In this document: positions 49,148-58,460 of the stretch, piece after piece
How positions within the stretch are numbered: position 1 is the first letter of the stretch
Layout: every line of letters starts with the position of its first letter
Assembly: GCF_905163445.1 (NCBI RefSeq)
Contig: NC_053184.1
Location: forward strand, 7,874,001 to 7,938,000
Direction of reading: 5' to 3'
Length of the DNA: 64,000 nucleotides
Source: Pararge aegeria
Taxonomy: Eukaryota; Arthropoda; Insecta; Lepidoptera; Nymphalidae
Made by a program: the position numbers and the translations under genes
The notes under the pieces: model-generated
Seen by the model: the letters and a program-made list of their open reading frames with translations, nothing else
The model's database searches: none
Told to the model about the DNA's origin: nothing

Positions 49148-52100
49148 ATGGATTTTCAATTAGAAAAGTTATCAGCTGATCTTATAGACGAGGACTTTGC
49201 CAAAGTTTTTTACGGTTTACACTTTCAACAAGGCATAATGGGGCGGTTGAATGTGAATATCAAATACGGTTTTGCAACCGCCCCGCCGAAATTATACTTT
49301 TTTTATGCAATCGCAATTTGGACGACGGCCATTTTGTCCTTAATCGGTGGATCACTACAATGTGAAATGGCGGAAAATTCCATATTAATTAACTTTTATT
49401 TTAAAATTGGCCACGTCCTTAATGTTTTCCTAGTGATGAAATCCGTTGTAAGAGATATGCTTCAAGGAAATTCAGGCAGCGAGTTTTACGTAAAATTACA
49501 AAAAATTGACCGGGATTTAGATTATAAGGACGGTAAAGAAATTAATACAAATCTTGCAAAGCTTGATGTATATCTTACTATTTGCCGCATTACAGGCGCG
49601 GTTATTTTTGTTACGGTATTCAATGTTTACTGCTTCAAAAGTTTCTGCCCTTTCGCCATTTTTGCTTTGTGGCCTGAGTTATCGAACATCTCTGATACGG
49701 TCGTGGTCACTTTTGTCATTTATTTTGTATCAATTCGGGTTAGTTATATTAACAAGACACTAGAAGCTATTAAAGACAAAAACCGAAATGAGATGAAATC
49801 GTGTGGAACGATTTTGTTATGCGTGCGATCTTGTTCTTCGGATGAAATAATATGGAATCGATTGTTAAATGGTATGAAGAGTATTTCAACAGTAATGGCA
49901 GACTTTATAGATCTTTTCCAGTATCAGGTAGGTTCCTTATTGTATCTATAGCTTATGAATGAATACTTACACTTTTATTGTACACCAAAGAAAAAAGTAG
50001 TTACAGAGAACAGCGATGTCAAGTTAGTCTTTTTACAATTAGACGGTCGATTGGCGCAGTTGGCAGCGATCTTGCTTTCAGAGTCTTAGGCCGTGGTGGG
50101 TTCGATTCCCATAACTGGAAAATGTTTGTGTGATGAATATGAATCTTTTGTGTCTGGGTGTTTACATGTATAATATAATTATGTATATTATTCATAAAAA
50201 TATTCATCAGTCATCTTAGGTACCCATAACACAAGCTAAGCTTACATTGGGGCTAGATGGCGATGTGTGTATTGTCGTAGTATATTTATTATGTGTACAT
50301 TTTAGTTTAGTTTCAACAGGGCCCCAATTTTTCTATTAGTTCCCCGGGGCCCTTAATTACATGAGCAGACTGCAACCGGCACGGCTCCTTTTTAGGGAAT
50401 CTCATTTTTAACTCTACTTATTTATCAATTTTCCGCCCAGATATTTTCGTATACGTGCCAATTGATGATATGGATAATGATAACTATTCAATGTAGTATA
50501 TTAACGATTAAAAATCAAGTAAGTAACCATTTTTTTTTTCAAGATATAGATACTTACGTCGTACCTTTGCGGTTTTCACTGACAATGTAGAATGGTGATA
50601 ACAAAAGATTATAGTTTGTAGTAGGCTTAGAGTGCTTAGACTATTTAGCGTTTAGAACCCTTAATACTTTAGTATTAAAGTGACGCTTGTATCAATCAGC
50701 ACCATATTAAATAAATAGTTACTTAGGTATCAAGCAAAAAACTTAAGGATAGGATTGTAAGAGTTATATTAAGACTACCCATAAGTTTTTTATAACTCTT
50801 AAAGGAGATTTTCTTCGCTTTATATCATCTGCATACCCTGTGCATACCCTCTATGCACGCCACTGGTATCAAGAGTGGTAACTAGTAGCGGACTAACCTG
50901 TTAACAGAATGGCAGTCTTATTAAACCCATATCTCAAGTCGATCTCTACGCGGTATCGTACCGTAACGCAAAATTGCTTGGCGGCATGTCTTTATCGGTA
51001 AGGTAGTAATCGGCCTTGGTAGTCGCCTCCCACCAGATCGGACCTAACAAAATTCTGAAATTATAAATTCCCAAATTGCCCCTACCGGAAATCGAACCCG
51101 GGACCTCCACTTACAAGACCACAGCGTTCACCATTGCGCCAGGGATGCCGCCGAAAATTTCAATAAATAAAGTCAACATTATCACATTGCAGCTTCCACT
51201 ACATAATATAATGCCTTCAGTACTCGTCTGTGCAGGTATGATTGTCTTCAAGGCTTATTTTTTGGCTGTTTGCATCACAGCAAATTTGTTCACAAACAAA
51301 TTGGAGAAGGCAAGAAAAATTTGCGTCGATATCAGGCATAAATTTGAAGACAGTATGTATATTTTTATCTGTTTATTTTTTATATCAATATTGACTGTAG
51401 TCGTTTAGATCATTAACTAAATGGATTTGACGGCTGTCTTATGAATAATAAAAACGAACGTAATCAATCTAATGGATCACTTACCACATATTAAAATGAA
51501 ATACATGACACAAAGTTTTTGAAAACGTAATGTTTTATAATTCAATATTTTTAAATACTGACCGACCCGTTATGCGGCCTTTATCTTGTAGCACCGCCTT
51601 AGAAAATTTAACTCACTACATTCGGTATCTCGACAACGACGTAACCTTAATAGCTAAGAGGACCAAAAATCATCAAATCGGCCAAAGAAAAGCACAACGA
51701 AATTTAAATAGGTACCTACATATAAAAGTAGGATTCTTCGTCAAGGCAATCTCGCGAAAGAGACAAAATAACTCTAAAGTTAGGCTTATAAATAAACTAA
51801 TAATCACAAAAGTTGACTATAGTCGTCGTGCCATAGTGACCAAGTCTGTCCAATGTCTACTATTCATTGGTAAAAATACATAAATAAAATTAATATTTTG
51901 GTGTACTTCGGCGGTATCAATTCAATCAATTGCAGTAGTTCTATGCAAAATAAAAAGTATTCGAATATATAGTTGACAAACATATATTCGAATACTTTTT
52001 ATGTTGCATAAAAAAAAACAAATAATTTGACAAACAAATTAATTTTTTTAATTTTTTATCACTTGTGTATTGCTTTGAGTTACTGTAAATTGGAAATATT

Positions 52101-52388
52101 AAAGGTACTCCTTTAATATTTTAGTAACTCTGAAAAAAAGCAAAACAACTGAAAAGAATCATTGTGTAGGTAGGTACCTAAAATTATTTCGAATTCGACC
52201 ATAATTTACACACAACTTATTTTTCAGGCATTTCCAGACACAATGCCAAGCGTATGCTGCTGTTATTAGAAGCAATGAGCGACCTATCCATTTATGACAT
52301 TTACACATTAGGCATTCGTGTACCAGTAAAGCTAACGGCGATCATGGCTACATACACGATAGTCCTCTTGCAATTTGCATTAGAGTAG
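49148..52388 (+). CDS. Gustatory (chemosensory) receptor 1, insect Gr family
   Basis: Exons 49148-49927, 50441-50518, 51193-51352 and 52228-52388 (TAG) give 1179 nt, 392 aa, the usual Gr length. Insect Grs are seven-helix ligand-gated cation channels with the N-terminus inside the cell, in taste and some internal neurons. One large first exon followed by three short 3' exons with phases 0, 0, 1 is a common Gr layout. Exon 2 is exactly 78 nt, as in the downstream paralog. The C-terminal signature TYhhhhhQF is intact as TYTIVLLQF at residues 381-389. Hydrophobic helices alternate with short loops throughout, and there are no internal stops. SINE copies lie in introns 1 and 2, and a long hairpin lies in intron 3. 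The ligand cannot be read from sequence; divergence makes a lineage-specific, possibly bitter, receptor likely (inference). Confidence 0.85.
50042..50290 (+). mobile_element. tRNA-derived SINE family A, full copy in receptor-1 intron 1
   Basis: Head GATTGGCGCAGTTGGCAGCG, B box GGTTCGATTCCC, then GGAAAATGTTTGTGTGATGA, the TATGTATATTATTCATAAAA stretch and the end GGGGCTAGATGGCGATGTGT. A likely RNA polymerase III internal promoter is visible as the A and B boxes. Confidence 0.82.
50832..50869. mobile_element. Solo end of the hAT-type MITE family
   Basis: ATGCACGCCACTGG preceded by CATACCCTG repeats is the right terminus of the MITE family without its partner end nearby. Confidence 0.5.
50880..51155 (-). 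mobile_element. tRNA-derived SINE family B, reverse copy next to receptor-1 exon 3
   Basis: The minus strand starts CATCCCTGGCGCAATGGTGA, has the B box GGTTCGATTTCCGG and the family B body ending near 50880. Its tRNA-like head lies about 40 bp upstream of receptor exon 3 (51193). Confidence 0.8.
51942..52010. repeat. Long hairpin, 29-bp arms with one mismatch
   Basis: Arms 51942-51970 and 51982-52010 are reverse complements except at one position, around an 11-nt loop. The inner 19 bp (AAAAAGTATTCGAATATAT) are perfect. It lies in receptor-1 intron 3. Confidence 0.9.
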
Positions 52389-52431
52389 GTCGTGGTAGTG
52401 GCAGCCCGTTTTAGTTGTCATTACCTAGTCT

Positions 52432-55400
52432 ATGAGTTTTATTTCCCAAATAGTTGCAATCATGAAAACTGAATATCTATCATCCGATATATTAGAAGAA
52501 GGTCATCTAAAACTGTTTTTGCCGTTTCGTATCGCACAAAAGTTGCTGGGATCTTGCAGAGTGGACGCTAGAGATAGATTTGTTACCTCACTGACAAAGG
52601 CACAAAAGCTTTACACCATATTATGTGTATTAATCTGTACAGCATTATATATAAGTATTGCTATACACTTTTTGCCGAAATTCTGGTCTTATCAAAATTT
52701 ATATTACTTGATTTTGAATGCACTTGTATTGCATTACACAACGTTTATCTGCAGTATTATACACGTTCGCTTCATTAACAACGAAGAAAATGTGCTGTTT
52801 TACATTAAAACCCATGAAATTGATCGTATGCTCAAAATTGATAATTATAAAATAATAAACAATTTCATATTTTATACAAACAAAACAACAGTTATACTGA
52901 GTATAATAATTTTATTGACGCTATTCGCTAGCACATTATTCGAAGATATAGTAATCTTTTCCAGTTTCATCGGACTTTTTTACAGCGAACTTACGTGTAC
53001 GTTAGAATGGTTATATTGTTTAAATCTCTTAATGTTTTTCTACCTACGTCTGCGTTACATAAATGCAATAATAACTAATCACATAGACGGCACTGGGGAT
53101 ATAAAGATCGAAAATCTGGACAAAGTAAACTTTCCCAGTATGAAAGTTTTACGTTTTGTAGCATCAAGAACACATGATTTCGATTCTAGCGAAACTGACG
53201 TTTATCTGAAACATATTTTCGACGAGCTATTCCGATTTCAAAACTTGTACAGATTTCAGGTTAGTATCTATATACTTACCATCATTGTTTATGTAGATGT
53301 AGTATAGATACCCATGTTGTAAATGTTAACAATATTATGAGATGTGAGAAACTTACTTTTATTGCTAGAATCTAGATAAATTTATTGTCCTGAAATTAGA
53401 AAAACATCCTGAGACCGCCCACCACCACCAGAACTTTAAAATTAGTCCGTTATCAAGTCCCAATCAGATCTGATTTGTATAAGCGATAATTTAAAAAGTA
53501 CTGTTAAAAACCTCTAAAAATTAGCAGTTTGTTTATTATTATTCGTAACATTAATATTTTCCAGTGTCTAGGTGTTTATCTATATATTGTAAGTATTTAT
53601 GTATATTATTCATTAAAAAAAAAATCAGTTATCTTAGTATCCATAAAACAAGCTACGCTTACTTTGGAACTAAATGGCGATGTGAGAATTTCGTAGTGAA
53701 ATAGTTGCGTAACAAACATACACATACCTATATATAGATATATATACTCTCGTCTTTATTGCAGTAACAAGAAGCATCTTGACGGCCGATTTGCGCTGTG
53801 GACAGCGACCCTGCTTGCTGAGCCAAGGCTGTGGGTTCGATTCCCACAACTGGAAAATGTTTGTGTGGTGAACATGAATGTTTTCAAGCGTCTGGGGTGT
53901 ATATTATAAGTATATAAGTATTTATGTATATTATGTATATAAATATATTTATCAGTTATCTTAGTGCCCATAACATAAGCTACGCTTTCTTTGGGGCTAG
54001 ATGGCGATGTGTGTATTGTCGTAGTATATTTATTTACTTATTATTTATTTTAGAGATATACATTTTAAATATAAAAAAAATAGCAATCTTAAGAATACTA
54101 AATAAATACCTGTGTACTTTACAGATATTACTCTTCTGTTTTAAATTCGTCATAAGCACATTACTTTCGTTTGAATATGGACTTTTGGCACTGCAAAATA
54201 ATGTGAGTACACTGAATCATCATCATCATATCTCAACCGATTACCGGCCCACTACATAACACAGGTTTCCTCATACAATGAGATACAATGAGATGAGAGT
54301 TTAGGCCGTAGTCCACCATGCTGGATGAGTGTGAATTTGTGGACTTAACACGCCTCGAGAACATTATGGAGAGCTCTCAGGCAATGTAGGTTTCCTCACG
54401 ATATTTTAACTTGCTTGAATTAAGCATGTTCACGCACGTAACTCCTCAAAATTATAGGTGCGTATCGGGGATCAAACTCTGTCCCCCCCGAAGCTCTAGC
54501 CACTTGGCTATCGCCGCGTTATCTAGTTGCTTAATGTACTGTTTCTTTTAGATCCTGACGTGGTTAGAGTATACAATTTTACTAACAATAACTTCTGTCG
54601 ACTTGCTCACGATTATTATCATTTGTGTACGAACTGAAGCGTTTTCGAGGGAAATTAAAAAGACGAAATATTTATGTACTACTGTCCTATCTCTATATTA
54701 TGGCGGTAAGTATTTATATATAAATGCAAATTGTTTATTAATTTCAATATTAAGCAAACTTATAGTATTAGAAGCTAAATTTAACTTAAAAGAATTAAAA
54801 AAAATCGATCGCGGCATAGTATTAGTACATAGCGGTCTACTGATATGTCTTATACTAAACTTTGTTGATTATGTTACTTTCTTAATATTCCTACAACGTA
54901 CTAATTATAATAGGATTTTGATATACAACGTGTAACGGAATTACGAGATAATGTTGAAATGTGCAATATAAGGAATCACCCTTTAAAAATATTAATTCAA
55001 AAGAACCATATTTATTTTTCCACACAAAGTAATTCAAAACGTAATTCGAATTCCACACAAAGTAATTCGAAATGTTTACTTCTGTCAACCCTATTGAAGA
55101 TAAAAGACCGACACGTGCATAGCACCTACGCGACGCGACGCGTAGCTAATAAAGTGACAGAAATCACTTGATTTTACTTTTGCACGTGATGCTGTATCGG
55201 GCTGTAAGGCTGTATGTGAATTATTTCAGTAAAAACGATGGCAATGGTTTACTCAAAAACTATTGGCGTTTCGCTTTCACAGATAGGTCTCACAAAATAA
55301 TGTACCTCTAAAGCTTCTAAAGAATTATTTTAATATTAATAGTACAAACTCAACTAGATATCAAGGAAAGAGGTTCTTTCTTTAGATAAGAGGCATTTAT

Positions 55401-56032
55401 CAGTTTAAATAAATTTTAAAATGCATTTGTTAAGTTCAAGATATACCTATAAGTATACCTAGTTTCAAATCAATTAAGTAAGATTTACATGATAAATAAT
55501 GGAGTAGGTCAAATGAATTATTGGTGTGTTTTTGAACATTTTTTACGTTTTTCAATCTATGTTATTATTTCTTAAACATGCGGTTCATTAACCATAATGA
55601 AAAGAAATAGATATCATTACTTTTTGTTTACGTATCTATTGCGCTGTGAGCGAAAACATGTATAGATTTTTTAAACCTCTTTTGCCGTGCTCAAAGAGTG
55701 CGTAGTGTGAATTTTTATTTAAAATTATTATTTTTATGGTCGTTACGATGTTCCTTTACTAAAAGGAGCGTGGATAATGCAGCAAAAATGCCCCTTTTCT
55801 GCGCTCCTTTTAAGTTATCAGCTAAAAATGTATGGGCGTCGAAGAAATTAAATTCAAATTGTTTTCAGGGCCCTTAAGACAGAAAGCAATGAAGATGCTG
55901 AAAATTATCATAGAGAGACCACCCCGATTTTCGGTGTACGACATGTGGCATATGGACGCTGCCACTATGATCAATATGATTAACTTAGTTACAACACTAA
56001 TGGTCACGCTATTACAGTTTGCTTTGCTATAA
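52432..56032 (+). CDS. Gustatory (chemosensory) receptor 2, insect Gr family
   Basis: Exons 52432-53259, 54125-54202, 54552-54705 and 55869-56032 (TAA) give 1224 nt, 407 aa. The exon plan and phases copy the upstream receptor, including an exactly 78-nt exon 2, so the two are tandem paralogs, though now quite divergent in sequence. The C-terminal signature reads TLMVTLLQF (396-404), with Leu where most Grs have Tyr. A second in-frame ATG at 52462 has a better context (A at -3 versus T at the first ATG), so the protein may start 10 residues later. The first ATG is only 43 bp after the stop of the upstream receptor. An AATAAA at 56032-56037 overlaps the end of the stop codon. Ligand unknown; family-level call only. 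Introns carry two SINE families and an unassigned dispersed repeat. Confidence 0.83.
53564..53702 (+). mobile_element. SINE family A, 3' half
   Basis: GTGTCTAGGTGTTTATC, TCAGTTATCTTAGTATCC, ACAAGCTACGCTTACTTTGG and CTAAATGGCGATGTG follow the family A 3' order. Receptor-2 intron 1. Confidence 0.7.
53781..54034 (+). mobile_element. tRNA-derived SINE family A, full copy
   Basis: Head GACGGCCGATTTGCGCTGTG, B box GGGTTCGATTCCCAC, then AACTGGAAAATGTTTGTGTG and the end GGGGCTAGATGGCGATGTGT. Lies immediately after the half copy, in receptor-2 intron 1. Confidence 0.82.
54217..54520 (-). mobile_element. SINE family C copy, reverse
   Basis: Minus strand: GCGGCGATAGCCAAGTGGCT head, CTTCGGGGGGGAC arm, GAGTTTGATCCCC B box, then the body with CCTACATTGCCTGAGAGC and CCGGTAATCGGTTG. 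Receptor-2 intron 2. Confidence 0.75.
54922..55315 (+). repeat. Unassigned dispersed repeat, family E copy 2
   Basis: Starts ATACAACGTGTAACGGAATT and includes a direct repeat CACACAAAGTAATTC (two units near 55020-55070), CCCTATTGAAGATAAAAGAC, GACGCGACGCGTAGC and AATAAAGTGACAGAAATCAC; ends near TTTCACAGATAGGTC. Receptor-2 intron 3. Confidence 0.75.
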
Positions 56033-56037
56033 ATAAA
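56032..56037 (+). terminator. Possible polyadenylation signal of gustatory receptor 2
   Basis: AATAAA begins on the last base of the TAA stop codon, which would make an extremely short 3' UTR. Alternatives further down fall in repeat sequence. Confidence 0.35.
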
Positions 56038-56060
56038 ATTAATGTTGTTTTTTTTTTATG

Positions 56061-56405
56061 TATACAACGGGTAACCGTATATTTCACATATGTATGTAAA
56101 ATATTGAATAAGCATATTTATTTTTCCATACAAACTAATTCAAAACATTTTAAGTGTTTACCTATGACAACCCTATTGAGGATAAACGACCGACACGCGC
56201 ATAGTACCTACGCTACGCGACGCGTTCCTAAGTGATGGTGAGTGATGGAGTCGCATGATTTTTATATTGCATGTGATGTTAGGGATGTATCTGATTTCTT
56301 TCAGCAAAAACTATCGCAGTGGTTTACTCAAAAACTATTAGGTTTTCGGTTTCACAGATAAGTCTCAGAGGCAGTAAATAATGTACCTACCTCTAAAGCC
56401 CGTGA
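56061..56405 (+). repeat. Unassigned dispersed repeat, family E copy 3
   Basis: ATACAACGGGTAACCG opening, TATTTTTCCATAC-AACTAATTC, CCCTATTGAGGATAAACGAC, CTACGCGACGCGTTCC, GCATGTGATGTTAGGGATGT and a GGTTTCACAGATAAGTCTCA end. Shares internal blocks with copy 2 that copy 1 lacks. Confidence 0.75.
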
Positions 56406-56514
56406 CGTGTTATTTCAGTTTCCATTCACACGTTATATAGAGAAGCGCTTGACTTCAATCACACCTGATGGTAAGTGATGATGCAGCCTAGGTGGAGCGG
56501 ACTTGCTTCAAAAA

Positions 56515-56775
56515 AAGTATCATCGTCATCATCAACTTTTTAACAGCCTACATTAGCCCCGTAGTGAGAATGAGATGGCTCAAGGCTGTAGTCCATCACT
56601 CTGGACAAATGCGGATTGGTGTACTTCACAAGCTTTTGGGACCTTTCTTCTCTCAGGCATGCAGGTTTCCTAACGATGTTTTAGTACACCATTTAAACCA
56701 CATGATATTTTTAATTGCTTTAAAGGGGTTTTTTTTTTAATGAGAGGGGCCGAAGCCCTAACCGCTAGCCTATAA
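56515..56775 (-). mobile_element. SINE family C, decayed reverse copy
   Basis: Blocks CACTACGGGGCTAATGTAGG, GTCCAGAGTGATGGACTACA, CATCGTTAGGAAACCTGCAT and CCTGAGAGAAG on the minus strand in family order; the tRNA-like head is largely lost. Confidence 0.6.
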
Positions 56776-58460
56776 CCGCCTTTTTAATATTTCTATAATT
56801 GTTTACACATTATGAGCAGAAAATAGAAAACGAAAAAATATTAAAAAAAGATCAATTTCAAAATTGGTAAAAAAAAACTAAGCATACAAGGATAGATATA
56901 TCATATATTGTCAAAATAGAATAACGTATTTAATTAAACAATATTAAAACACATTAATTCTGAGTTATTCCAATACATTTTGATTACTGAAATGATCGTC
57001 AATTTATACATTTTGCATTTATAAAAACTGTGTAAATATTATGAACTATGCTTAACTTAATATAAAATGGACGGAATATTGTCGTTTAATCACATCATAG
57101 GCACTAGATTATGTTATTCTTAATTATAACAATAAGGCTTTACAATTTCTAGCTCTCAACAATAACATGGGTCTTTGAACTAGTAAAAAAAAACATCATA
57201 ATTATAATCGATGTCATTTTTTCTGCTTTGGTTATAAATAATTGACAAATGATGACAATGGTGTCATACTATCTTCTTCTTATTTTTTTGCTTTTATTGC
57301 TTTTAGGTGTGCCAATTCGGCACGTTGTACTTCGCCAATGTCGCGTATACTTTGGAAGATCCACAAAGGTGATTGTCAAAAGGTAAACAAAGATTTTCAA
57401 AGTTTTTTTTTATAATAAATTATAATGTGATATATAGTCATCCTATCTACATCCTATTGTTATTGTCAGTTTCGCAAAAAGTTACATTAATCATTTTTCC
57501 CATGATGTCTTCATATTTATTTATTTACATTCTTTAAAAAAAAAAAAACAACAGAGATTAAACTTTTAAGCAGCCTTTGGTAACAAATTATTCTGTCATG
57601 TTAAAATACTCAGCTGTTTGTCTTCCCTAATGTAGTCATTAAAAATTAATGTACAACGATTTTGTTCTGCTATATGTATAGTAGATTATGAGTCAAGTAA
57701 TGTTACATTGCATTTTACAGTCGAGACGGTATTTAATGAATTTGCTAAGAAAGCCGAGAGTGTAAAAAGTAATGTACCATACGCGTTTCATATGACGTTT
57801 TCCATCACACTTGCGAGGAAAAAAAAACAGGATAAACTTTTAAAAACGTTCTCTTAAAGGAACTAAACATATTATGCTGACAATACAAAATATTAATTAC
57901 GAAAAATGGCAAAAAGGTGAACTGATATACAGCCAACATAGTTAGTTGCATAAAGCCTATATTAAAAATATAATCAAGGTAATATTTTCGTATTTAAAAC
58001 CTCTTTATATTAAATAACTTTATAAAATTTAACTTTCGGGTATCATAATAAATGAGGCGGTAAAAATATTTAGAATTATATTTTGTTCTTTTATGAAGGA
58101 AATGCCTACTATTATTTCCCACATAAAACCTCTGTGTTAGTTAAATCAAAAGAATCTGTATTACACAGCTAAATTAAAAATGGCCCATCTGCAAAAATAT
58201 AAGTTGCAGTGAGGTAAAAACTAAACTTAATTGGGTCATTATAAATAAATCACAAGTACGGTAATTTTAAATAAAACACGCGTGTCCTATATCTTGGAAT
58301 GTGAGCATTATAACGATGTGATAAGGTCCAAGTTACGAGCAAGTGTGATGAAAAATATAATGCTTAGATCATATGTTATAGACTAGTCTGTACTGTGCTT
58401 AATACTAGCCTGAACTGTGCCTAGTACTCCGATACATTGCAACTGTTCTTACACATTATA

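Larger units (their letters stand above)
56033..58460. other. Intergenic region between convergent receptor 2 and Ly6 genes
   Basis: Holds family E copy 3, a family C SINE, and about 1.7 kb of AT-rich sequence including two isolated exon-like stretches at 57304-57380 and 57721-57857 that I could not assign. It also contains the Ly6 3' UTR, whose polyadenylation signal I did not find close to the stop. Confidence 0.45.

Noticed and set aside
50042..50120. Possible tRNA gene with A and B boxes in receptor-1 intron 1
   Set aside because: The same head with the same 3' body recurs at 53781-54034, so it is a SINE; anticodon and acceptor stems do not close.
51530..51883. 117-codon open frame inside receptor-1 intron 3
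   Set aside because: No recognisable motif or splice partner. The final receptor exon joins the preceding one in phase without it.
54706..54935. Open frame continuing past receptor-2 exon 3
   Set aside because: The frame runs through a GTAAGT donor at 54706. The next exon joins in phase and supplies the Gr C-terminal signature, so the extension is intron.
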